A DNA stretch of 6,153 bases from Armatimonadota bacterium (GCA_023423495.1 JAFAFM010000064.1:1-6153); one strand, 5' to 3'; positions 1-5,830 are shown, counted from the stretch's first letter. The notes: generated by a model from the letters alone, not told the origin. Program-made: numbers and translations.

Positions 1-1
1 G

Positions 2-145
2 CAGTACACGGACGCCCAATGGTATGTCGACTTCGTCCGTGATCCGAAAAGCAAAAAGCCCGGCAGTACAATACCAGGCTTTGCGACTACACCCGAGGCC
101 GATCTTCGTGCGGTAGCTGAGTTTCTAAGAGGACCTAAAAACTAG
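2..145 (+). CDS. C-terminal fragment of a probable class I cytochrome c (5' end outside window)
   Basis: An open frame enters from the left edge and ends at a TAG at 143-145, giving the last 47 residues of a protein. The pattern DP(K)xxKPGSTIPGF, followed about 10 residues later by an amphipathic helix (ADLRAVAEFLRG) and a short Lys-containing end, matches the C-terminal half of monoheme class I cytochromes c. In those, a PGSxMPxF segment supplies the axial Met and a final ELxALAxYL helix packs on the haem. By family knowledge such proteins are periplasmic or membrane-anchored electron carriers. The CxxCH haem site would lie upstream and is not visible, so haem binding is inferred. The expected axial Met is Ile (ATA, 71-73). 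The stop overlaps the stop of the convergent lipoprotein gene. No terminator is visible after it. Confidence 0.65.
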   Translation, partial: QYTDAQWYVDFVRDPKSKKPGSTIPGFATTPEADLRAVAEFLRGPKN

Positions 146-657
146 AAGCAACCGCTCGGGAATGTGGGTGGATCCGAAGAGAGAAAGAAGGATATCGCCG
201 TCTCCATCGGCGTCAGCACCCCTGGGGTCATAGGTGGAAGCAGGATCCGGTTACACGTAAGCCCGTTTCCGACTGCCTGATACACCTGTCCGTCGTACGT
301 ATAGATCTTCTGGTTTGCGTTCGGTACGCCGGCCTGATCGACTTCGAAGCGAGTTGCCGTCGGGACATTGGCATCGAAGTATCCATTGGCGCGGCTAACC
401 GCCGTACCAACGAGTGCACCACCTCCATCGTAGAACCGCACGGTGACGCCTCCGATTCCGCTGGACGTCCGGCTGACCGTCTGACCAAGGATTGTGCTGG
501 TCGGGTCAGCATTCGTTTGCCCGGAAGTGAAGCCCGTTGTGGCATTGGTGCCGTTTGAGCCGTTGGAGCTGCTTCCCCCGCCACCTCCTCCTCCGCAGCC
601 GAGCATGAACACGAACAACGCGATCGGAATCAGTCCAAGATACTTTTTCAAATCCAT
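142..657 (-). CDS. Predicted lipoprotein with carboxypeptidase-regulatory-like (transthyretin-like) beta-sandwich domain
   Basis: A 171-residue protein if started at the ATG at 657; an in-frame GTG at 660 directly precedes it and would add one residue. I prefer the ATG. The N-terminus is a lipoprotein signal: basic MDLKKY, a hydrophobic stretch, and a lipobox-like MLGC at about residues 18-21. A run of Gly and a Ser/Asn/Gly/Thr linker follow. Residues about 55-110 (TILGQTV...GGVTVRFYD...SRANGYFDANVP) resemble the CarboxypepD_reg-like fold, in which a G.V.(D/S)..G.p..g..V pattern is followed by a T.d.GyF..vp pattern. The last 60 residues hold two more Cys, at about 135 and 170, and no recognised domain. 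It is likely exported and lipid-anchored, possibly in a surface or adhesive role, but no function can be assigned. It lies 59 bp downstream of cdd on the same strand. No Shine-Dalgarno site is well placed upstream. Confidence 0.85.
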   Translation of the reverse strand: MDLKKYLGLIPIALFVFMLGCGGGGGGGSSSNGSNGTNATTGFTSGQTNADPTSTILGQTVSRTSSGIGGVTVRFYDGGGALVGTAVSRANGYFDANVPTATRFEVDQAGVPNANQKIYTYDGQVYQAVGNGLTCNRILLPPMTPGVLTPMETAISFFLSSDPPTFPSGCF

Positions 658-716
658 CACCTATGTGCGGCAGGTTATACCCAGCGCTCGAAACATTAGA
701 CCGCCGCTCGCCCGCC

Positions 717-1121
717 TCAGGTTCGTTTTACTGCATTAGATTCAAAGGCATGAGGCAATAATTCTTCAAATCGGAAGCTTCTTACGCTTCCGTCTGGTTT
801 GCCACAGTGCACCATCGCCGCTGGCCCAGCCACGAATTCCTCCAAAACTTGGAGACAGATCCCGCACGGCATGACTCCCTCTTCAGACGCCACCGCGATC
901 TGGACGACCTGGCCTCCAAGCTCTTCCGAAACCATCTTGACGACCGCCGTCCGCTCAGCGCAGATCGTAGCGCCGTAGCTAAGATTCTCGACATTGACCC
1001 CGGTATACACGCTTCCCGAACTTGTCTCGATCACCGCTCCCACCTTGTACTTGGAATAGGGGGCGTAGGCACGCTCTCGAGCGGCGATTGCAAGTTGGAG
1101 GAGTTTGTCCACCGGAAGCAT
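717..1121 (-). CDS. cdd: Cytidine deaminase
   Basis: At 134 residues this has the length of the small homotetrameric cytidine deaminases. These hydrolyse cytidine and deoxycytidine to (deoxy)uridine plus ammonia in pyrimidine salvage, in the cytoplasm. Visible landmarks in order: APYSKYKVGA (residues 20-29), the substrate-binding GVNVEN (41-46), the zinc and proton-shuttle site CAER (Cys54, Glu56), and PCGICLQ (85-91), where Cys86 and Cys89 complete the zinc site. A C-terminal ELLPHAF is also typical. All catalytic residues are present. Unusually, the residue after Cys89 is Leu instead of the Arg found in the common PCGxCRQ motif. The ATG at 1121 is the first in frame, and the APYS block lies at the normal distance from it. 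There is no Shine-Dalgarno site, and only 19 bp separate the start from the 3' end of tRNA-Cys upstream. Confidence 0.95.
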   Translation of the reverse strand: MLPVDKLLQLAIAARERAYAPYSKYKVGAVIETSSGSVYTGVNVENLSYGATICAERTAVVKMVSEELGGQVVQIAVASEEGVMPCGICLQVLEEFVAGPAAMVHCGKPDGSVRSFRFEELLPHAFESNAVKRT

Positions 1122-1140
1122 GGACGAAGTTTAGCTGGAT

Positions 1141-1217
1141 TGGAGGTGCCGAGCGGATTCGAACCGCTGAATATCGGTTTTGCAGACCGACCCCTTAGGC
1201 CACTTGGGCACGGCACC
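1141..1217 (-). tRNA. tRNA-Cys (anticodon GCA)
   Basis: Read on the minus strand, the sequence folds into a full cloverleaf of 77 nt including an encoded CCA (1141-1143). The acceptor stem GGTGCCG/CGGCACC is perfect over 7 bp. The D arm is CCC/GGG around a loop with GTGG. The anticodon stem TCGGT/ACCGA is perfect, with loop CTGCAAA, so the anticodon is GCA (1181-1183). The variable loop is TATTC. The T stem AGCGG/CCGCT has loop TTCGAAT. The discriminator base is T (U73), the known identity element of tRNA-Cys. It sits 39 bp after the lon stop and 19 bp before the cdd start, all on one strand. A weak TAACAT about 14 nt upstream could be a -10, but no -35 is convincing. Confidence 0.96.
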
Positions 1218-1256
1218 TCGCGAGGGTTTTTATGTTACCTTGGGAAGCCTACAGCC

Positions 1257-3692
1257 CTAGGCGCCCTTGGTCCGTTCCAAAGCCAGCCGAAGCACCTGGT
1301 CGGCGCGCTTCACGAAGTTCGTATTGAGCTTGGCCCTGATCTCCTCGGGCACGTCTTCCATGTAATCCTTTTGATTCTGATCGGGAAGGATGAGCGTGTC
1401 CACTCCTGCCCGGTGAGCCGCGAGCACCTTCTCTTTGATCCCACCCACAGGTAGCACCTGGCCGCTCAAGGTTAACTCCCCGGTCATCGCGAGACGTGGC
1501 TTCACCTTGCGGCCGGTCACTAGTGAAGTGAGGGCGGTGAGCATGGTGACCCCGGCGCTGGGGCCATCCTTGGGAACCGCGCCTGCCGGCACGTGGACAT
1601 GGATCTCGGACTTCTCGTAGAAGTCAGGTGCGATCTTGAGCTCGTCGGAATGGCTCCGGAGATAGCTGAGCGCCGCCGTAACACTCTCTTTCATTACGTC
1701 GCCCAGTTGTCCCGTTACGATCAGTCCCTTGCTGCCAGGCATCTTGGTGGTTTCAATGAAGAGCACGTCTCCACCAACCGGCGTCCAGGCGAGACCGATA
1801 GCCATACCCGGTGTTAATTCGCGCTCCAAGACCTCCTCTGTTAGGAAGCGTGGTGCTCCCAAGGCTGACTCCACAAACTTGTTGTTTACAGTTACCTTGG
1901 CCGTACGACCTTCTGCGAACAGACGTGTAGCCTTTCGCACCACACTCCCAATCTCTCGCTCCAGGTTACGCACGCCAGCCTCGCGAGTATAGAACCGAAT
2001 CAGACGCTGAACTGACTCAGGTTTGAACTGAATTTGCGACGGTCTGAGCCCATGTTCTTCGATCTGCTTCGGGATGAGGTGGTTCTTTGCGATATCGACC
2101 TTTTCCTCTTCCGTATATCCACCCAGCTCGATGACCTCCATACGGTCGCGCAATGGTGCGGGAATGGTGTCCAAGCGGTTAGCAGTCGTGATGAAGAAGA
2201 CGTTGCTGAGATCGAAGGGCGCATCGATATAGTGATCTCGGAAGGTGCCGTTCTGCTCAGGGTCGAGAACCTCCAACAGCGCCGAGGAGGGGTCTCCTCT
2301 GTAGTCATTGGCGAGCTTGTCGATCTCGTCCAACATGAACACTGGATTGTTCGTTTCTGCGCGGCGGAGGCCCTGAATAATCTGTCCAGGCAGGGCGCCG
2401 ATGTAAGTGCGTCGGTGCCCTCGAATCTCAGCTTCGTCTCGCATACCCCCAAGAGAAATTCGTACGAACTTACGCCCCATCGAGTGCGCAATCGAGCGAC
2501 CCAATGAGGTTTTGCCGACGCCCGGAGGTCCTGCGAAGCAAAGGATGGGCTGGCGCACCTTGCCCTGTTTGATCTTCCTTACAGCGAGGAACTCGATAAT
2601 CCGCTCTTTAATTTTATCGAGCCCGCTATGATCCTTGTCCAGGGTCTCCTTCACGGCCGCGAGGTCTAAGTTGTCCTCCGTGGAATCGTCCCAGGGTAGG
2701 GCGATCATCCAGTCGACGTACGTGCGGGCGACTGTGTATTCAGGAGCGCCCGGCGACATCCGGCGCAAGCGGTCATACTCGCGATTAACTTCTTTAAGGG
2801 CATCCTGAGGGAGGTTTGCCTCGTCGATCTTGACTCGCAATTCCTCAAGTTCTTCCCCACGCTCCGACTCCTCCCCGAGTTCTCGCTGAATCGCCTTTAG
2901 CTGCTCTCGGAGGTAGTACTCACGCTGAGACTTACTTAGCTCAGTGTTGACTTCACTCTGCACCTTGCTACTAAGTTCTAGTACACGAACTTCTTTACCC
3001 AGCATCTCCAGAAGCGAGCGCAGCCGCGTTTGCAGATCAATAGTTTCTAGAATCTTTTGCTTGTCTTCGGGGCTCAGTGTCATGTGTGCAGCTACTAAGT
3101 CACACATCACGTTTGTCTCTTGGATAGCTTGAGTGAGCGTCCGAAGCTCGTCTGGTAGGTTGGGTGACAGGCGGATGGCTTGCTCAAACAGAGCTGCGAC
3201 GGAGCGCCTCAGCGCCTCTAACTCCTCCGACTTTTCTTCTGTGATCTGAGGTTCATCGATTACCTCGATGCGTGCGCGGAGGTACGGCTGCTCCTGGATG
3301 CGCTCCACAATTCTGAACCGCTGGACGCCCTGAACGATCAGTCGCACCGCGTCCGGCATCTTCACCAGAGTGCGAATGATAACTGCGCACCCGTACTCGT
3401 AAACATCATCGAACGTCAAAGTCTCGTCGCTCGGACGCTTCTGCAAGATGGCGCCGATAATCCGGTTGTTACCGACGATGCTCTCATCGATCAATTGCAC
3501 GGAGGACTCGCGTGAAACGCTTAGCGGCGCGATCAGCATCGGATAGATCACGCTATCTCGAAGCGGCAGGATGTTGAGCTCCGATGGGATATCGGGCTTC
3601 GGTTCCTCCTCTGGATGATCTTGAATCTGGGGTTCTCCCAGGTCCGCTTCAATCCATTCCGCTTCTTCTATAGGCAGTTTCACTTCAGACAT
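1257..3692 (-). CDS. lon: ATP-dependent Lon protease (LonA, S16 family)
   Basis: An 811-residue, complete LonA, a soluble hexameric AAA+ protease that degrades misfolded and regulatory proteins. An acidic N-terminal extension (residues 1-38, rich in Glu, Asp and Pro) precedes the LAN substrate-binding domain, which begins at LNILPLRDSVIYP (39-51). A coiled-coil-like helical segment spans about 155-320, including QREYYLREQLKAIQ (256-269). The AAA+ module has Walker A GPPGVGKTS (388-396), Walker B VFMLDEID (451-458) and a TTAN sensor region (502-505). The protease domain has PKDGPSAG with catalytic Ser712 and GGIKEK with Lys753, the Ser-Lys dyad. All expected residues are intact. The ATG immediately follows the hsp20 TAG with no gap and no Shine-Dalgarno site, suggesting translational coupling to hsp20. 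No clear terminator follows; tRNA-Cys begins 39 bp downstream. Confidence 0.98.
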   Translation of the reverse strand: MSEVKLPIEEAEWIEADLGEPQIQDHPEEEPKPDIPSELNILPLRDSVIYPMLIAPLSVSRESSVQLIDESIVGNNRIIGAILQKRPSDETLTFDDVYEYGCAVIIRTLVKMPDAVRLIVQGVQRFRIVERIQEQPYLRARIEVIDEPQITEEKSEELEALRRSVAALFEQAIRLSPNLPDELRTLTQAIQETNVMCDLVAAHMTLSPEDKQKILETIDLQTRLRSLLEMLGKEVRVLELSSKVQSEVNTELSKSQREYYLREQLKAIQRELGEESERGEELEELRVKIDEANLPQDALKEVNREYDRLRRMSPGAPEYTVARTYVDWMIALPWDDSTEDNLDLAAVKETLDKDHSGLDKIKERIIEFLAVRKIKQGKVRQPILCFAGPPGVGKTSLGRSIAHSMGRKFVRISLGGMRDEAEIRGHRRTYIGALPGQIIQGLRRAETNNPVFMLDEIDKLANDYRGDPSSALLEVLDPEQNGTFRDHYIDAPFDLSNVFFITTANRLDTIPAPLRDRMEVIELGGYTEEEKVDIAKNHLIPKQIEEHGLRPSQIQFKPESVQRLIRFYTREAGVRNLEREIGSVVRKATRLFAEGRTAKVTVNNKFVESALGAPRFLTEEVLERELTPGMAIGLAWTPVGGDVLFIETTKMPGSKGLIVTGQLGDVMKESVTAALSYLRSHSDELKIAPDFYEKSEIHVHVPAGAVPKDGPSAGVTMLTALTSLVTGRKVKPRLAMTGELTLSGQVLPVGGIKEKVLAAHRAGVDTLILPDQNQKDYMEDVPEEIRAKLNTNFVKRADQVLRLALERTKGA

Positions 3693-4142
3693 CTATTGTT
3701 TGGTTATCGTAATCGTTTGGACTGAGACGCGCTGCTCCTTTGGAAGCAAGATCAGCAAGAATCCGTTCCGATACTGTGCCTTCATTTCGTCGATCAGGAT
3801 CGGCACATCGGGGAGTTTGACTTCGCGCTGGAACTCGCCGTAGAAGATTTCGAGTTGGTGCACACTGCACTTGCCGTGCGAGTCGTGCGTCTCATCTTGT
3901 CTTACTCCGCGGAGCAAAAGACTATGCCTCTCGGGCAAATACAAGAGGTGAATGTCTTCTCCCTTGACTCCCGAGATCTCGGCTTTGACCAAGATGCGAT
4001 TGCCATTCTCTAATACGTCGACTCGCGGTTCCCAACCCTTTCCCATGGCGACCGCAGGGCGGGTGCGCACCATCTCTTCGCTCAGACGCTGCAGTTCATT
4101 GCCAATCTGCCAAAGCCACTCGTCGACGTCGTGACGGGACAT
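3693..4142 (-). CDS. Small heat shock protein, Hsp20/alpha-crystallin family
   Basis: A 149-residue protein of typical sHSP length. These are ATP-independent holdases that bind unfolding proteins in large oligomers in the cytoplasm. The N-terminal helix (DEWLWQIGNELQRLSEEM, 7-24) is of the variable arm type. The alpha-crystallin domain runs from about WEPRVDVLENGN (37-48) through the beta strands to GEFQREVKLP (102-111) and the hallmark AQYRNGFLLILLPK (122-135), equivalent to the A.y.nGvL.i.lPK signature. The tail ITI (144-146) is an IxI motif, which in this family docks into neighbouring subunits. The ATG at 4142 is chosen because it keeps the whole N-terminal arm; no Shine-Dalgarno site is seen before it. 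It is the first gene of a two-gene unit with lon, which starts on the next base after its stop. Confidence 0.95.
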   Translation of the reverse strand: MSRHDVDEWLWQIGNELQRLSEEMVRTRPAVAMGKGWEPRVDVLENGNRILVKAEISGVKGEDIHLLYLPERHSLLLRGVRQDETHDSHGKCSVHQLEIFYGEFQREVKLPDVPILIDEMKAQYRNGFLLILLPKEQRVSVQTITITKQ

Positions 4143-4255
4143 AGGCGGAGTTTACCAAGGGAACGACAATTCCGGACTCCGCGTCGATTCTTATCTGTAG
4201 GGAAAAAGCAGGACACCGCTTTTCTTCTACTTACCATTACTCTGAATTCAACTGA

Positions 4256-4275
4256 CGCAGAGGTAATGACCTGCG
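4256..4275. promoter_or_regulatory. Imperfect palindrome, possible operator or leader hairpin
   Basis: CGC-AGGT and ACCT-GCG are inverted around a 4-nt centre AATG, with a 2-nt AG insertion in the left arm. This makes 7 paired positions. It lies between the divergent genes, 32 bp before the plus-strand ATG, so it could be an operator or a 5' leader hairpin. A 7-bp imperfect palindrome can arise by chance. Confidence 0.25.
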
Positions 4276-4292
4276 CCATTTTCCATTACGTT

Positions 4293-4298
4293 AGGAGG
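4293..4298 (+). promoter_or_regulatory. Strong Shine-Dalgarno site AGGAGG
   Basis: A perfect AGGAGG lies 9 nt before the ATG at 4308. It fixes this start over the next in-frame ATG at 4317. It is the only consensus ribosome-binding site among the five gene starts visible in the window. Confidence 0.85.
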
Positions 4299-4307
4299 TT
4301 CTAAGAA

Positions 4308-5714
4308 ATGAATCGGATGACTAAGGCGATCCTCGGGATCGTCGCCCTTGCCGCGATCGGATGCGGAGGAAGCAGCGGTGGCGGAGGTGGCTCTAACGAT
4401 GACAGTGCCTCAATCTTTCTCACAGATGACTTAAGCACAGGCTACGATCATGTTTGGGTCACGATCAAACAGGTTTCCCTTGGACGCGTCGGCGGTGGAT
4501 CCGACGTTGTTTTCGACAGCACGACCGGCGTCGTAGTCGACCTTCGCTCCCTTCGCGATGCTCAAGGTCGACGCTTCAAATTCCTCACGCGCGACGACGA
4601 CCTCTCCGGACAATATGATTCGGTTTCCGTGGTCTTAGATGACGACGTCACCCTATTTACCACCGGCTCCACCACAGGATTGGCACGCACATTTGAGGGC
4701 TCCGTGGCCGGCAACAAGACGCTTACCGACACTTTCGCGGCCCGCACTTTCGGCCCTGGCAATGACAACCTCATTATTGACTTTGATCTCTCCCAGTGGA
4801 ACGAAAATGGCAGCCAAGTGACCGGCGCGCTTATTAACGTGGTAAACGACGATTCCGTGAATGATGATTCCCGCCATGAACGCGAGAATTATCCCGGTTT
4901 TATCTCTGGGCTAAACGGCACTGCGCCAAACCAGACATTTACGCTGACTCAGGGCGGCCAAACCTTCCAAGTCCAGTTGAATGCTGATACGCGTGTAGAC
5001 CGTTCTGGAGGAAATGGGAACCCGGTTCTCGCCAACGGTCAGCATGTGGTTGTTCGGGGCACCTTCGACACCGGCTTGAATGCAATTGTCGCCGACCGGG
5101 TGAAGATCACGGGCAGTGACGGCAATGACGACGAGGATGAAGCTCGCGGTAACGTCTCCAACATCGACGCGAATGCGGGAACGTTCGATCTCAGCGTGAT
5201 CGACGTCGATGACTTCCTGCCCGCCGGCGACCCGATCCACGTAGTCACCAATGGCTCCACTACATTCCGGAGCAATGCAGGCACGACGATAACCAAGGAT
5301 GAGTTCTTTGCCCTTCTCAACGACGAAGACGAAGTCGAAGTTGAGGGTGAGTACAACTCCGGGACGAACACTCTGACCGCGATCAAGGTGAAGTTCGAGG
5401 ACGATGACGACGACGAGGACAATGGTGAAGTCACCGGCGCTACCTCGGCTGTCGATTTGACCCTATTCACTTTCAAAGTGCAAGCAAGTTCGTTCAGTGG
5501 CATCAATGTTCAGCCGGGCTCGTTGATCACGGTGGTCACCACCGATTCCACGGTCTATCGACCGCTGAGTGGCGGCGATCCCAACATCACGCGTGAACAG
5601 TTCTTCACCGCGATCGCCGGAACGCCCGGGCACATTGCTGAAGTCGAAGGCCATTGGGACGGATCTGTCCTGACTGCCTTCAAGGTCAAGCTCGAAGACG
5701 AAATCGACGACTAG
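4308..5714 (+). CDS. Lipoprotein with DUF4382-like domain and three DUF5666-like repeats
   Basis: A 468-residue exported protein. The signal peptide (MNRMTKAILGIVALAAIGC) ends in a lipobox AIGC with lipidated Cys19, followed by a GGSSGGGGGS linker. Residues about 34-180 (SIFLTDDLSTGYDHVWVTIKQVSL onward, shown here only as a landmark) resemble DUF4382, a beta-rich domain starting with a LTD...yd.v.vti..v pattern. Three DUF5666-like beta repeats follow, at about 197-268, 279-364 and 372-464. Each has a G.v..i....tF.v start and ends in (V)EVEG...... LTAIKVK or a similar strand. Asp/Glu-rich linkers separate the repeats (DGNDDEDE, EDDDDDEDN), and the protein ends LEDEIDD. The architecture suggests an envelope or surface protein, and the acidic runs may bind cations; both are inferences. 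No enzyme motif is visible. It is transcribed divergently from hsp20 and ends at a strong terminator. Confidence 0.9.
   Translation: MNRMTKAILGIVALAAIGCGGSSGGGGGSNDDSASIFLTDDLSTGYDHVWVTIKQVSLGRVGGGSDVVFDSTTGVVVDLRSLRDAQGRRFKFLTRDDDLSGQYDSVSVVLDDDVTLFTTGSTTGLARTFEGSVAGNKTLTDTFAARTFGPGNDNLIIDFDLSQWNENGSQVTGALINVVNDDSVNDDSRHERENYPGFISGLNGTAPNQTFTLTQGGQTFQVQLNADTRVDRSGGNGNPVLANGQHVVVRGTFDTGLNAIVADRVKITGSDGNDDEDEARGNVSNIDANAGTFDLSVIDVDDFLPAGDPIHVVTNGSTTFRSNAGTTITKDEFFALLNDEDEVEVEGEYNSGTNTLTAIKVKFEDDDDDEDNGEVTGATSAVDLTLFTFKVQASSFSGINVQPGSLITVVTTDSTVYRPLSGGDPNITREQFFTAIAGTPGHIAEVEGHWDGSVLTAFKVKLEDEIDD
4896..5699 (+). repeat. Three tandem protein-level repeats (DUF5666-like) within the lipoprotein gene
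   Basis: The second and third units align best: HVVTNGSTTFRS...ITKDEFFALL...VEVEGEYNSGTNTLTAIKVKFEDD against TVVTTDSTVYRP...ITREQFFTAI...AEVEGHWDGSVLTAFKVKLEDE. The first unit (about 4896-5111) is more divergent and shares the closing NGQHVVVRGTFD..LNAIVADRVKI pattern. Units two and three cover about 5142-5399 and 5421-5699. The similarity is at protein level and the nucleotide sequences have diverged, so the duplication is not recent. Confidence 0.65.
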
Positions 5715-5722
5715 GCCTCGCC

Positions 5723-5773
5723 TTGGGACCTCGGAACGTTGACTTGCTTCTGCAAGTCTGTACCGAGGTCCAA
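5723..5773 (+). other. Long two-part stem-loop in the 3' region of the lipoprotein gene
   Basis: The outer stem pairs GGACCTCGG (5726-5734) with CCGAGGTCC (5763-5771) perfectly over 9 bp, and extends by TT/AA across a bulged G. After an internal loop (AACGTT opposite TGTA), an inner stem pairs GACTTGC (5741-5747) with GCAAGTC (5752-5758) perfectly over 7 bp, with a TTCT tetraloop. No T-tract follows in either direction, so it is not an intrinsic terminator by itself. It begins 8 bp after the lipoprotein stop and could stabilise the mRNA 3' end or act with the following terminator. Confidence 0.7.
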
Positions 5774-5785
5774 TTAGGGATCTCA

Positions 5786-5830
5786 GCCACCTCGCCCGCA
5801 GAAGCAGCCGGGCAGGTGGCCTTATTTTTT
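5786..5830 (+). terminator. Strong intrinsic terminator after the lipoprotein gene
   Basis: GCCACCT-(C)-GCCCG (5786-5798) pairs with CGGGC-AGGTGGC (5809-5820): a 12-bp GC-rich stem with one bulged C and a 10-nt loop. It is followed at once by CTTATTTTTT (5821-5830). This is a textbook Rho-independent terminator for plus-strand transcription. On the minus strand no T-tract follows the hairpin, so it should be mainly one-directional. Its T-tract overlaps the stop codon of the convergent transporter gene. Confidence 0.92.

Larger units (their letters stand above)
4143..4307. promoter_or_regulatory. Divergent intergenic region between hsp20-lon and the DUF4382/DUF5666 lipoprotein gene
   Basis: These 165 bp must hold the promoters for both outward-facing genes. 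I see no perfect CIRCE element and no confident sigma-70 or heat-shock -35/-10 pair in either direction. For hsp20, TTGAAT and TAGAAG spaced by 16 nt on the minus strand are a weak candidate. The region holds three copies of the hexamer CATTAC: direct at 4235-4240 and 4284-4289, and inverted at 4263-4268. It also contains the imperfect palindrome listed separately. The promoter role is inferred from position only. Confidence 0.5.

Noticed and set aside
661..716. Possible promoter (TATAAC on the minus strand) for the 142-657 lipoprotein
   Set aside because: The -10-like hexamer has no acceptable -35 at 16-18 bp, so it is not strong enough to call as a feature.
1216..1230. Palindrome CCTCGCGAGG followed by GTTTTT at the tRNA 5' edge, resembling a plus-strand terminator
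   Set aside because: There is no loop, half of it is the tRNA acceptor region, and no plus-strand gene ends nearby.
807..1454. A 215-codon plus-strand open frame antisense to cdd, tRNA-Cys and the end of lon
   Set aside because: It runs across a tRNA gene and two well-supported minus-strand genes, and its translation has no recognisable domain; it is a shadow frame.
2000..2507. Overlapping open frames of about 160 codons on both strands inside the lon AAA+ domain
   Set aside because: The lon frame is continuous with all motifs intact; the alternatives show no domain and reflect codon-position bias.
4143..4307. Search for a CIRCE (HrcA) element or clear heat-shock promoter upstream of hsp20
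   Set aside because: No TTAGCACTC/GAGTGCTAA inverted repeat or confident sigma-32-like pair was found by reading.
4911..5506. Minus-strand open frames antisense to the DUF5666 repeats, including a Ser-rich 155-codon one
   Set aside because: The Ser runs are simply the antisense reading of Asp/Glu-rich codons; no start signal or domain is present.
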